From positions 33,321,652-33,385,651 of the forward strand of contig CM061070.1 in NCBI GenBank assembly GCA_030762895.1: DNA of 64,000 bases, written 5' to 3'. Source of the stretch: Sophora flavescens. Taxonomy: Eukaryota; Streptophyta; Magnoliopsida; Fabales; Fabaceae. Positions 12,004 through 22,602 of this stretch are shown here, in pieces. The position numbers and the translations under genes were made by a program. How positions within the stretch are numbered: position 1 is the first letter of the stretch; every line of letters starts with the position of its first letter. The notes beneath the pieces were generated by a model. It saw nothing but the letters and a program-made list of their open reading frames with translations. It was not told the DNA's origin and ran no database searches.

Positions 12004-12786
12004 ATGGAGACTGTTTATTTTCCAGCCTTGGACGGTGTTACAAAATATGACTTTGGGCCTAATATATCCCTGGGAGATCACTGGCGTTGGGGACGTAATT
12101 GCCCTCATGCACAAGCTTATAGTATAATCATGAAGCATGAGGAGGAATGGGAATGGAGTGAGCAAACACCGTTGAGAGCTGCTTTAGAACAATATTCCCA
12201 GGAGCTATCCACCTCTGAGGCCAAGGCAAGAGCCAACTGTGATGATGTCGAAACTGTGATGCAGAATTTCAAAACGCAAGTCGAGGAGATTTGCAAGCAG
12301 TTAGTACAAGAGTCACATGAAGCCCAATTTGAAGAAAATCTGGTTTTGGGGATAGATCAAAATGAAGACGAGGTGGTAGTGGAGTCCACGCTGTTTGCCA
12401 AGCAACCGAAAATTTCTGCATTGGATAACTATGTTGGCTTACATGCATGTGTGGACATGGGTAAGTTAGACCCTCCCACTCGTCTGGCACACTTCCTCGA
12501 GAAAACACCATTTGACCCGAGAGGAAGTGAATTCATAATTACAAAGGTCAATGGAGTTTTCACACACTGGCTGGGTGGAGTTGATGATAAAGTCATATTG
12601 CTACTACAATCTCCACTCCAATTACCATTTGATCCGGGTGGAGGATCTCACATGATGAGCATCTCTTGGCCTCTGTACCACAGACTATGGGATCCAGGTG
12701 GATGCTTCGAAATAAGTCAAGCTCGGGACGTTAAACAAGCACTTCTTGGGAGGCAACCCAAGCTAGGTATCCCTCTCTTCTCTTGA
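12004..12786 (+). CDS. LARD1 internal ORF, unknown product with DPGG signature
   Basis: An uninterrupted frame runs from 11899 to 12786. ATG 12004 is preferred because the sequence before it looks like AT-rich leader. The product would be about 260 residues. An acidic, helix-prone middle (EEWEWSEQTPLRAALEQYSQ onwards) suggests a coiled coil. The end carries PFDPGG...WPLYHRLWDPGG. That end aligns with the end of the LARD2 ORF (61280-61370) with many synonymous changes. No enzyme motif is visible. It may be a remnant of gag/pol-linker sequence or a LARD-specific protein; I do not recognise it. It is the only intact ORF of the element. Confidence 0.5.
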   Translation: METVYFPALDGVTKYDFGPNISLGDHWRWGRNCPHAQAYSIIMKHEEEWEWSEQTPLRAALEQYSQELSTSEAKARANCDDVETVMQNFKTQVEEICKQLVQESHEAQFEENLVLGIDQNEDEVVVESTLFAKQPKISALDNYVGLHACVDMGKLDPPTRLAHFLEKTPFDPRGSEFIITKVNGVFTHWLGGVDDKVILLLQSPLQLPFDPGGGSHMMSISWPLYHRLWDPGGCFEISQARDVKQALLGRQPKLGIPLFS

Positions 12787-14156
12787 CTTTTGTTTTGTTT
12801 TGTTTATGTTTTAGTTTTTTGTTTGTCACTCTTGAATAATTTGAGAAGATCAAGAGTTTTTGTATGAAATGTCGTGTCGGCAAGCTTGTTGGATTTGAAT
12901 TAGATTGAGCATAAACTGATTGCATGAATTATTTGACCATTGATGATTTCCCCCTAGGTTCTAGAATTAGAAAAATTTATCCCCACTTAAAAATTGAAAA
13001 CTGAACTTTGAGAATATATTATGATTGCTTGATTTATGATAAGTGTGGGGTGAGGGGGTGCACTCACTAGGAATCGTATCTCGGTCAAACAATTTGCAAA
13101 ATGTCCAGGTGAGGATTTGAGCCTCCAACTCTGTTTTTGAATGTGTGAATCACTATTAAGTTGCGCTTTCCCGGATTTGCTTGAATCTCTTCATGGTTTG
13201 CATGTTTATGTGTTGCATCAAATGATTTAGGCAATTTTCTTTGAAAAACCACTTGGCCTGAAAAGAACCACCCCTAATGCATGTTCCCTAGTTAGCCAAA
13301 TTGAGCCCAATTGACCTATTGTTTCTTGATGACCCTACATTACGAGCCAAAATCTGAAAAAAACCATGTTAACCCAATCTTAGGATTAGGAGAGCATGGA
13401 AATGAGCAAGAGAAAGGTTGTGAGAAACTAAGTTTGGGGTGGCTACAAGGTGATGTGTCATATTGGGGTGAGAAAAAGAAAATAGAGGTTGAAACCCAAG
13501 GCGAAAAAAAAAAGAGAAAAAGAAAAATATTTGCCAAAGGAAAAGGGGCGGAACAAAAAGATTAGCAAGGAAAAGGCTGTAGTCACCCGAGACAAAAAGA
13601 AAAATGGAAAAAGGAATTTGAGTGGAAATGTGTTTAATGCTCATGCTCTCTTAGTTCCTAGGGACTTAAGCCTAAATTTCCTTGACTATCCTACCCTCAG
13701 CCAGGCCCCATTACAACCTTTAAAAGACCTTCTGATGTTGCATGCATGTTTTCGTGGGAACCATTTTTGAGATGAAAATCAAATTCATGGGAAGTGCCCT
13801 TGATAAGTGAAATTGAGTGAAAAAGTTGATAACCTAGACAAACTTGAGCGAATGAGTGAAATTTTAAATACCCTTGTGAGGAAGGCAGTTGTTTGAAATT
13901 GGTGATCTTCCTTTTGTGTGTGACCCTGATCCTCAACTTAGACTAATGATTGCATGAATGATGAAGTTCTCAATGGTTTAAAGTAAATGAATGTGGGGAT
14001 TACATTAATGTAGGGGGGAGATCATTGAAGAAAAACTGTTTTGATTGCATGAAATTTGTGCGAAATCGATTGATTCCTTTAGGCTTGCCAAGTCTTGAGT
14101 CGTTTTTGAGTTTTAAGCTTGCTTGGGGACAAGCAAGGTTTAAGTTTGGGGTATTT
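12787..14156 (+). other. Conserved untranslated 3' internal region of LARD1
   Basis: No ORF of substance. This stretch aligns with 61409-62749 of LARD2 (shared runs such as GATGATTTCCCCCTAGGTT, TTATGATAAGT.TGGGGTG and GCATGCATGTTTTCGTGGGAA), so it is conserved between two element families with different LTRs. It includes a purine-rich run (13480-13560). It ends in AAGTTTGGGGTATTT (14142-14156), the probable polypurine tract, directly before the 3' LTR. Confidence 0.75.
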
Positions 14157-15812
14157 TGATAAGCCTCTGGCTTACCTAGTTTTATGACTAGATGAACTAG
14201 GGTTTATGTGTCTATTTATTCGAGTTCACTCTCGTTTTCGCCCAAATTTGCCTTGTTTTGTTCCTGAGTTGGACTTTGACTCGTTTTGCGTCTTTTGTGT
14301 AGTTTTTAGCTTATTTTGGATAGAATTACGCTTGTGGGTGCTTTTGTTGTTTCAGGTTAAATAAGTGAAGCTCCAAGAGTCAAGGAAAGTCGAAAAGCAG
14401 TGGAAATTGCAAGTCTGGAGGCACTCGCCTCGCGAGTGTATGCTCGCCCCGCGAGCCTGAAAGTCAACAAAGCAGCAAAAGTCATCACTTCAGTCTCGCC
14501 ACGCGAGAGGAGACTCGCCCCGCGAGATCATGAGGACCTGCAAGACAGAGACCATCACGGCCACGCCGTGATGAATACCACGCCCGTGGCAGTTTAAGGT
14601 TTGAAGACTCGCCCCGCGAGAGGACTCTCGCCTCGCGAGAGAATGAAGACCATGGAAGTCAGAGACCATCACGGCCCAGCCGTGATGAAGGACACAGCCC
14701 AGAATTGAAGACTCGCCCCGCGAACAGACGTTAGCCTCGCGAGAGTTCAAATTGAAAGCGCGCCAATTTTAATTCTCGCCTCGCGAAAATCTGCTCGCCC
14801 CGCGAACGAGCGCAGATCAGGAATCCTATTTAAAGGCTGTTGCAGATCAGAGGAGGATCCAACTGGAAGAGGCTGTAGGGCTTTTAGAGGGCCGCGAATC
14901 CTAGTAGTTTTCCACTGTTTAGAGTAGCGTTTAGAGTAGTTTCTTTTCTCTTTGGAGCTGCGTCTCCCTTTTTCTCATGGAGATTATGTCCGATCGCTTG
15001 TCTATGAGCATGAGGAACTAATCCCATCGTCCGAGGGAACGATGAATCCACCCATGGCAGTGTAGATCCGATATGATGTATGTCTTTCTCCTTTAATTCA
15101 ATTCTTGTTTTCCGATTCTGATTTGAATGTTTGATCATATGTTTTGCGTGATTAATCAGTTAAACGTGTTTGAGGCCTAACGGCGATTCGCGTTTCAGAA
15201 CTTGAATCGGGATCATAAATGTTTTCTAATTCTGACTTGATTGTGTTGATCATATGTGTTGCGTGATTGACTTGTTAACGTTGATGAGGCTTAGTCAGCG
15301 ATTCACGTTTAGAACTTGAATTAGGATCATCGATCGAATATTGCACGAGAGTGAGTAGGAGATCGGTGCGACCTTATAGGGAACAAGATTTAACAGAATT
15401 CGAGATTAGGATTATGAGACCTAGTAAGTAATTAATCCAATCGTCGAATACGTCCTAATGAGCACGAGAGTGGATTTAGGAGAATTTAGGGGTCCCGGTT
15501 GACATTGTAATTGAACTTAGGGAGGAATTCATCATCACTTGGGTGTACATATTGGGTAGGTGGATTTGTGACCTTGGATATTTTAATTTCTGATTTTTAG
15601 TTTAATTAGTTTATTTAGACTAGTTAATTGAATTTCGATATTAATCTCTCTTCTCTCTCTCAACCATTTTCTTCTGTAACTTGACCAACGTATCGGATTT
15701 CCCGCGGATTAGTCGAATTGGTAGCCCAATCCCTGAGTTCAACCTCGGTAATTACTTACCGTGTTATTTTTATTACTTACGACGACCCGGTACACTTGCC
15801 GGAGTCACAACA
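14157..15812 (+). repeat. LARD1 3' LTR
   Basis: Same length (1656 bp) and ends as the 5' LTR, with a TATA-like box at 14827-14835 and a palindrome array at 14421-14806. About 16 base differences from the 5' LTR are visible by eye, nearly all transitions, and no difference in array copy number. It is followed by the duplication ATACC. Confidence 0.95.
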
Positions 15813-15817
15813 ATACC

Positions 15818-16475
15818 CCACACCTGGGGCACTCGTGCATCTCTTCAAACTCTTTCCTGTACAATATGCAATCATTGGGGCAAGCGTGTATTTTCATATA
15901 CTCCATACCCATCGGACACAATATCTTCTTCACCTCATAGTTTTGAGATGGCAATGTGTTACCTTCTGGAAGCATGTCTTTCAACAACTCAAGCAATTCG
16001 GTAAAGCTTTTATCACTCTATCCATTTCTCGCCTTCACATTGAACAATCTTAACACCACTGACAACCGTGTGAAATTAGTGCACCCCGAATACAAAGCCA
16101 CTTCCGCATCACTGCACAAAGTATCATACACATGGGCGCGTCGAAAAGACTCTTGCCCAACATCACGGATCATGTCCTCTAGTCCATCGTCCATTTCCAC
16201 ATCATCAACTTCCTCTCTATCCGGCACCCTCGGTCTGTCTAACGATTCACCATGACATACCCATGTTGAATAACTCTTGTAAATCCCCTCACAAATAAGA
16301 TGATCACGTATCTCCTCAGCTTCTAGTCTCTCTCATTCAAACAGTTAACACAAGGACAATAAAACCTTCCGTTACCACTATCAGGAGCATTTGTTTTTGT
16401 AAACTGTAGAAAATCTTCCACTCCATTCTCATACTCATCACTTGTCCGTCTAGCATTCATCCAACCGCGATCCAT
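15818..16475 (-). pseudogene. CACTA TNP2 transposase, N-terminal part
   Basis: Start at ATG 16475 with MDRGWMNARRTSDEYENGV, then FYCPCVNCLN and EEIRDHLICEGIYKSYSTW: the transposon-associated N-terminal domain (Transpos_assoc) of TNP2 proteins. It continues through an acidic segment and DVGQESFRRAH to LLKDMLPEGNTLPSQNYEVKKILCPMGM and ECPRCGV, where LARD1 is inserted. A frameshift or stop near 16335 (after NCLNER) and another near 16017-16019 indicate decay. The rest of the protein is at 7685-10151. Confidence 0.9.
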
Positions 16476-16924
16476 GACTAAACCAATAACTTCGTACTTA
16501 GTCCAACATATTCATCAACCACTTCTTATGACAGGGTATGGCCCTATCCCATTCGAGAAGAAACTTTTTCAACATTCGGTTAACAGTTAGTCCTTAACTC
16601 TCATGCTCATAGTTGATAAAATTTCGGCAGTATTTCCCTTCGGTCTCCGACGTACACTACTTGAACGCGGTGACATCCACCACGATAAAGTATGCACCCG
16701 GAGAACGAAAGAAAATGTATCAATCCAAACTTTCATCAAGTATATAACATTAGAATCAATGAATAACTATTTTAACTGAATTAAGAAAAAGTTTTTTCCC
16801 AAACTGTCCAACTTTGGACAATTCAAGATCCAACACAATGAGCGGTACATTAAGCACGTACACGTGTGCTCATTAGTATTGCATCTCAAATGGGAAACTA
16901 AGGCTTTACTAATTATGTAGCTTG

Positions 16925-17314
16925 CATGAAGATGGAGCTTGAAAAGTGAAGAAAATGAGCCAAACAGAGCCCATCACTGCCTAGCCGTGACAACCATCAC
17001 GACCATGATAGAGTAGAGCTGAAAAGAAAGAATGGAAAAAGCAAAACTGGTCACGGCCAGCCGGTGATGTCCATCACGGCCGTGACATGCCAGCTGAACC
17101 AGACCCTCACAGGCAGAACTGATCACGGCCTAGTCGTGATGGTGGTCACGGTCGTGACAGACCAACCAGTGAAGCAACCTCCAGGCAGAATCAGTCACGG
17201 CCTAGCCGTGACAGGCATCACGGCCGTAACACGTGATACCACCAGTACTGGTGTTCCTTTCTGTGTATCACTAACACACTCATGACAGAGCCTAGACATG
17301 CAGTTGTACGTGGA
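16925..17314. repeat. Upstream block copy 2 of the CACTA, with ATCACGG palindrome array
   Basis: Direct repeat of 7068-7601, sharing GAAGATGG, the GAGTAGAGCTGAAAAGA.AGAATGG segment, GTGAAGCAACCTCCA and the end CATGCAGTTGTACGTGG. It contains at least five palindromic elements of the ATCACGGCC..GGCCGTGAT type. It lies about 450 bp upstream of the TNP2 start codon at 16475. The stretch 16476-16924 holds no ORF I can support and would be TNP2 upstream sequence. Confidence 0.8.
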
Positions 17315-17865
17315 TGCAGTTCACCATTAGCCTCACAACAACCAAGTTTTCACAGACACAAAATCTAAAATCTAAAAAATCTCAAGAATCTTAAAAAAAT
17401 CACAGATGTTAGGTTTTCGTTCAAACCTTGTTGAGGCGAAACTCAGTATTGAAGAACAAAATCAGAGGAAGAAACGAAATCTCAGTCAGATCTTCAGAGG
17501 AAGAAACGAAATAGAAGAGGAAGCTAAGTCAAAAGATAAGAAGAAGACGAATACCTGGCGCAAATGGAAGAGGAAAACGCGAGTGGAAGAAGAAGAAGAA
17601 TACCTGGAGCAAATGGAAATCGTGAGTGCAGGGAATGAAAAACAAAGGAATGCTCGTGAGTGTGAAGCCTTCATCAGCTGAATGTTGTTGGCGGTGAAGC
17701 AACCAAACGTGATTTCTGCTTAGTGTGCTCGTGAGTGTGAAGCAACCAAAACAAAGGTTCCAGTTCTTGCTCGTATATGGAAGACAGAGCCAAAACAAAG
17801 GAAAAGGGCGCGTGACAGATGGAGGGAATGAAAAGAGAAACAAAAAGTAGGGTTTTGTCAAATAT
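17315..17865. other. CACTA right-hand spacer, low complexity, function unknown
   Basis: Between copy 2 of the upstream block and the right subterminal repeats. A plus-strand ORF of 91 codons (17406-17681) is Lys/Glu-rich and built on imperfect purine repeats (CAGAGGAAGAAACGAAAT twice). It resembles no family I know and is antisense to the transposase genes. A motif TGCTCGTGAGTGTGAAGC occurs twice (near 17650 and 17726). It may be upstream leader of TNP2 or a captured fragment. Confidence 0.4.
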
Positions 17866-18298
17866 TACACATCGGTTATTTGAAAACCGATGTGATTAGT
17901 CATATTTCACATCGGTTCTGCAATAACCGATGTATAAAATTACGATTTAATTTAAATATTTCATTTATTTAATTTATTACATCGGTTATTATAAGAACCG
18001 ATGTGGAAAGATAAAATTTTAATTCTAATTTTTTTTTTAATTTTACACATCGGTATATTACACATCGGTTTCTTAAGAACCGATGTTAAAAGATAAAAGT
18101 TTACAATTTAAAATTTTTTTGTTTTAATTTTAAACATCGGTTATAATATAACCGATGTGGAAAATAATCGATTATAAATAAAACTGATGTGGAATCCTTT
18201 GCTTTTAATTTCAAAAATGCCACCGCCTCGTTTTACACATCGGTTATAAGGAAACCGATGTGGAATCTCCGATGTTAAAAGCATATTTTGCACTAGTA
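17866..18298. repeat. Right subterminal repeats of the CACTA
   Basis: About fourteen copies of ACATCGGTT/AACCGATGT or near variants, largely as inverted pairs about 8-14 bases apart, in an AT-rich background. It ends at TTTTGCACTAGTA before GGT. The cluster is longer than the left one, an asymmetry common in CACTA elements. Confidence 0.88.
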
Positions 18299-19652
18299 GG
18301 TGATAAGAAATAAAGCTAGACTTGTTGCACAAGGTTACTCACATGAAGAAGGTATAGACTATAATGAAACTTTTGCACCAGTTGCTAGACTAGAGGCTAT
18401 TCGCATCTTATTTTCATTTGCTGCACATCATAATATCATGCAATATCAAATGAATGTAAAAAGTGCTTTTCTAAATAGTGTTATTAGTGAGGAAATGTAT
18501 GTTATGCAACCTCTGGGTTTTGAAAGTGAAACCCAACCTGAACATGTAAATAAGTTAACGAAAGCTTTATATGGTCTTAAACAAGCTCCTAGAGTTTGGT
18601 ATGAAAGATTAAGTTCATTCTTAATGGACAATGGATTCAGTGGAGAAAAGGTTGATACAACCTTATTTATAAAATCCAATAAGCCCAGTTTTATTGTTGT
18701 ACAAATATATGTTTATGACATAATCTTTGGTGCTACTAATGAATCTCTATGCAAGAAATTCTCTAAGCTTATGCAGAAAGAGTTTGAAATGAACATGATG
18801 GGAGAACTCAAGTTCTTCCTTGGACTTCAAGTTAAACAAACAGTGGACGAGGTGTACATCCATCAGACTAAGTACACCAAGGAACTTTTCAAGAAATTCA
18901 AGATGGATGATTGAAAACCTATGAACACTCCTATGCATCCCACGTCTATACTAAACAAAGATGTTAAAGATAAAAAGGTGGTCCAAAAGGTATATAGAGA
19001 TATGATAGTATTTCTGCTATATCTTACTGCGTCTAGACCTAACATTATGTTCAGTGTATGCTTATATGCTAGATTTCAATATGATCATAGAGAATCTCAC
19101 TTGTCAGCAATTAAAAGAATATTTAGGTATTTGAAAGGTACTACTAATATGGGTTTGTGCTTTAAGAAAAATGATGATTACAGATTAGTTGGTTTCTATG
19201 ATGCTGATTATGCTGGAGATAGAATTTAAAGAAAGTGTACCAGTGGAGGATGCCACCTCATTGGAGTTAATATAGTTTCATGGTCAAGCAAAAGACAAAG
19301 TACTATTTCTTTATCAACTGCTGAATCAGAGTATATTCCAACTGCTAGTTGCTGCTCACAACTTCTTTGGATCAAACATCAATTGGAGGACTACAATGTG
19401 TTTGTAAGTAGTATTCCACTTACGTGTGATAATACTTCTACAATAAATTTATCTAAGAATCCAATATTGAATTCCAGAGCTAAGCATATAGAGATTAAAC
19501 ATCACTTTATTAGAGATTACGTGCAAAAAGGTGTTATTGATATACAATTTGTAGATACTGACTATCAATGGGCTGATATCTTTATGAAACCTCTTGCTGA
19601 GGATAGATTCATCTTTATTAGAAAACATCTTAACATGATTTGTGTGGATTGA
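18299..19652 (+). pseudogene. Copia A pol, rest of RT plus RNase H
   Basis: Resumes at [20 protein letters not shown] after the CACTA. RT blocks include KSAFLN, LTKALYGLKQAPRVWYERL and the catalytic box, which here reads YVYD instead of YVDD (18710-18721). The connection and RNase H follow: KFFLGLQVKQ, LTASRPNIMFSVCLYARFQ, STAESEYIPTASCCSQLLW and RAKHIEIKHHFIRDYV, ending at 19652. Stops at 18912 and 19227 and the changed catalytic Asp make it non-functional. The region 19653-20117 has no ORF and looks like the transcript segment between pol and the extra ORF. Confidence 0.92.
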
Positions 19653-20117
19653 TTGCACGCGCATCTATTACTTGTCGTGTCTACTACATACGGGTCTATT
19701 TCTGAAAGTGCGTCCAATATATGTTAATTGTGTGTCCAGTAATTAATCGCGTCCATTGACTCTTCGCATACTTTTATCTGACTCGTCTATGCTATCTATA
19801 ATTAAATTTGCATTAATTTATGTCCAAGACACATATTTAATTATATTCTCATGCTGAGTCAGTTATTTCCATCAATCCCATCAATAGCCTTTTTACAATT
19901 TCAAAAACCCGCGCCGCATCAGTACTCATTACATCTTTCTTTCTTCACATGTTTTCTTTTTATTTTCTTTTTTATTTTCTTTGGGAAAACTCTTCACATT
20001 CGAAACCTTTTTAAGTAATATTATTTCCCTCTGAAAAACCTTTCACAATCTCTTCTCTTTGAATCTTCGAGTACTCTGTTTCCCCTGTCTCCAAGCCCTA
20101 TCTTTCACTCTTCAACA

Positions 20118-22050
20118 ATGGCTTCCTCCTCTGCTGTTTCAACATATGATGTCACTAAGCTGAACATCGGTATCGAATACCACTTTGATTTTGGGATTTT
20201 GAAAGAATACAATGTGGATGTAAGTAAATACATCAACTCTGCTGGTTGGGACGGTCTGTTCGTGGAGAAAGTCTCTGTGTACCTTGACCTGATTAGGGCT
20301 TTCTGGAGAAACCTAAAAGTTACAGACACTGAAGTATATGCTACTGTGCTGGGTAGGAGAGTGGTGTTGTCTAAGAAAACCATCTCTGAAGCTATCAACT
20401 GTGCCCAAGAGGGATTAATCATTGCTGATACTTGGGAGCAAGAACTGGGTGGAACAGAGGTCATTGCTTCTCTTCTGATGAGACCTGACAAGGTTAGGAC
20501 TCACTCATGGAAGGCAGTGGAGATGAAGGATGAGATTAGAATCCTCCATCAGATTCTCAACAAAACTGTGCTTCACAAAACTGGGTCAAAGGACAACCTT
20601 TCTGTGTTGCACAAGTTTTGTCTTTGTAATATGGTAACTGAGACAAAAGTGAACCTTCCACATATTCTCTTTGGAAGATTTAGAGACTATGTCAACAACA
20701 AGGAGAAATCAAATGCAGTTCCTTTTTGCCATCTTCTGTCAAAGATCTTCAAAGCTCATCAACTATATGCCTTTTTGGAAGCTAAAACTCCTTAAGAACA
20801 AACATTGATTCTTAGGGAAAAAGGCATGTCTGCATTAGTTTTTGGCAAGGTGAACCTCACCAACATGAAGCTGAGCACTGTTGCTCAAGTTGAGTTGGCT
20901 AAGGAAGAAGAGAGGCTCAAGATAAAGTAATAACAAATAGAGCTCAGCAATGCTGAGACTTTAGGGCTAAGAAAGAAGACAGTTGGAAGAAAAACCACTC
21001 CTGCAAGGAAACCTGCTACTAGGAAACCTGTTGCTAGTATTGTAATCAGGGAAAAACCTGTTGATGCACCTCAGCCTGCCCCATCTCAGAAGAGGACCAG
21101 GAATCTAATCCTGTCTCACAATGAAGATAAGGATGATGAGGATAATGTCCCTATTGGTGATCTCTTGAAGAAGCGGAAGCTGTCTACTTATATTGCTGCT
21201 ACCAGGAGGCAACCTGCAAGGAAGGCCAAGTCTGCTGGCTCCTAAGGTAAGCATCCCTGCTAATGATCCTATTCAATTAGCAGTAGATGCTTTGGTAGAG
21301 AGTTTTGAGAAGAATAGGAATGATTCTACACCTGCACTATCTGTGTTACCACTATCACAATCACTTCACACTAATTTGAATAGACCTACACTGCCAACAC
21401 AATCAGAAACTGAACCACTAACCACATCACCACAAATAACATCACCTGCACAACCACATATCCAAACCTCACCAAATAGACCACACTTTCAACCAATCAT
21501 ACCCGCAGATGATCCCTGCGTCTCCATAGCTTTATGTTGGGTCTGTATATCTTTGTATTTTCTGTTTATGAGTCGGGTTGGGTTTATATGTAAATGATTT
21601 TCAAACTTATAACCTTAATTATGATTACGAAATATTTTATTGTACATTTACTTGAGTCCAAGTATTTATATTGATGTCTTGTGAAATTGAAAAAAAAAAA
21701 TCACCCCATTATATTGCAGAGAATTTAATTAAACTACTTTTCAGCCTTAAAATGTCATGTAAAATGTAGCGCCCGATAAGGGTGTTAAATATAGCGCCCG
21801 AGAAGGGTGTTACACTCCATCTGCATCTGCAACTGCTCTGGCTACAACGGACTCTTCTGCTCCAGTAGTTGCTTATGATCCTGTTGCCCATCAGAGGCTT
21901 GATGAAATGGCTTCAAGTTTGCAAACTATCATCCAAAGGCAGGATGCTGTCTTAGAACACCAAGTTGCTTTTCAAGCTCAGATGCTGGCTCAGCAAGCAG
22001 CAATGCAAAGAATGATGGAAGCTTTCTTTAAAAGCCAAGGAGGGTCCTAG
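20118..22050 (+). pseudogene. Copia A extra 3' ORF (SIRE env-like position)
   Basis: Starts at ATG 20118 and reads 225 codons, then continues past stops at 20793 and about 20927 through a basic, Pro/Thr-rich middle (TTPARKPATRKP; RPTLPTQSETEPL). After a 288-bp solo LTR it ends in a helix QRLDEMASSLQTIIQRQDAV...MQRMMEAFFKS, a likely coiled coil, with a stop at 22048. The position after RNase H and the coiled coil match the SIRE env-like ORF, but I see no clear signal peptide or membrane span. The first 200 residues resemble the domain in gypsy E at 53532-54418 (YLDLIRAFWRNL..VLGRRVVLSKKTI; KVNLPHILFGRF). They fit the family annotated as putative plant transposon protein. Confidence 0.75.
21527..21814 (-). 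mobile_element. Short solo LTR (288 bp) in the extra ORF of copia A
   Basis: The flanks CTCCA (21522-21526 and 21815-21819) are a perfect 5-bp duplication. Read on the minus strand it starts TGTAACACCCTTCTCGGGCG and ends ...AAAGCTA (the CA end changed to TA). It has no coding capacity and no internal region. A tandem duplication of about 24 bp (TAGCGCCCGA.AAGGGTGTTA) marks one end. The size suggests a TRIM-like or short gypsy-type LTR family. Confidence 0.8.
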
Positions 22051-22481
22051 TTCTTAGGTCTTAGGACTTAGATTTCTTTTTGTTTTGAGTCATGCAATGT
22101 ACAAGTCAGTGATGTCCCTATCACTTGTAATCAATTTTGACTCTTAATAAAATGAGATGAAGTTTTGACATTTCTTTTGGCTCTCTGTTATATATTTGTT
22201 TTTATTTCTTTTTTATTGATGCCAAAAGGGGGAAGAAATAAGATGAAATAAAAGTAACATAAATTACAACTTACCCTATAATTTATGCCTTCTGTCTGAA
22301 AAATTTGCTTTTGCTCTGATGTAATCTGCATTGCATACTTTCTCCTCTGATTGAATCTGATACCTTGTTTTTGCTCCGATACAAGTTTTTATCTAATGCA
22401 TAAACTAATTATATCTGTTTGAAAATTTCAATTGTTACTTTTTGATGTTCAATAAAATCAGAAAAATTATTTGTCATCATC

Positions 22482-22495
22482 AAAAAGGGGGAGAA
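22482..22495 (+). other. Polypurine tract of copia A
   Basis: AAAAAGGGGGAGAA directly before the 3' LTR start TGTTGAGACC at 22496. A similar AAAAGGGGGAAGAA lies at about 22225 in the 3' untranslated part (22051-22481), which otherwise has no ORF. Confidence 0.85.
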
Positions 22496-22602
22496 TGTTG
22501 AGACCTCATAAGTCTAAGACACATTCAATATATAAATTCTCTAAGTTTTGATGATTTCAAATAGATTAAGTATGGTAATATTGAACCATATGAAATTACT
22601 GA
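22496..22602 (+). repeat. Copia A 3' LTR, first segment
   Basis: Begins TGTTGAGACCTCATAAGTC after the polypurine tract and is cut after 107 bp by chromovirus B. It ends in ACTGA, the left target duplication of B (right copy ATTGA at 44448). The LTR resumes at 44448. Confidence 0.8.

Larger units (their letters stand above)
10157..15812 (+). mobile_element. LARD1, complete non-autonomous LTR retrotransposon inside TNP2
   Basis: Two LTRs of exactly 1656 bp (TGATAAG...CACAACA), a 5-bp duplication ATACC, a tRNA-Asp-type primer site (11819-11836) and a purine tract (about 14142-14156). The internal part is only 2344 bp and has no protease, RT, RNase H or integrase, so it must have been mobilised in trans. 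The primer site and the GACAAGC..TTTAAGTTTGGGG end resemble Athila-type gypsy elements. It lies antisense to the TNP2 gene it splits. By eye the LTRs differ at about 16 positions, mostly transitions, so it is among the youngest insertions here. Confidence 0.95.
1985..18298 (-). mobile_element. CACTA (En/Spm-like) DNA transposon, 16.3 kb, with two nested insertions
   Basis: The termini are CGCTAGTGCAGAAAA (left) and, on the other strand, TACTAGTGCAAAA (right): degraded CACTA ends sharing CTAGTGCA. The flanks are a perfect GGT duplication. Both ends carry clustered subterminal repeats ACATCGGTT/AACCGATGT. Two minus-strand genes are recognisable, a TNP2-type transposase and a TNPA/Transposase_24-type protein with an Ulp1-like tail. 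Both have stops and neither end keeps the exact CACTA, so this copy is very probably inactive. A solo LTR (5601-7006) and LARD1 (10157-15812) account for about 7.1 kb. The element without insertions would be about 9.2 kb, ordinary for an autonomous CACTA. Confidence 0.93.

Noticed and set aside
10352..15138. Minus-strand ORFs of 84-132 codons in both LARD1 LTRs
   Set aside because: They lie in the palindrome array and leader of both LTRs, repeat each other, and have no protein family features. Open frames arise from the repeated GC-rich units.
17406..17681. Lys/Glu-rich ORF near the CACTA right end
   Set aside because: Built on purine repeats, antisense to the transposase genes, with no known domain. 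It is mentioned as a spacer feature only.
20118..22050. Extra ORF of copia A as a true retroviral-type envelope gene
   Set aside because: I see no signal peptide, membrane span or cleavage site. Domain similarity points to a plant transposon protein family instead.
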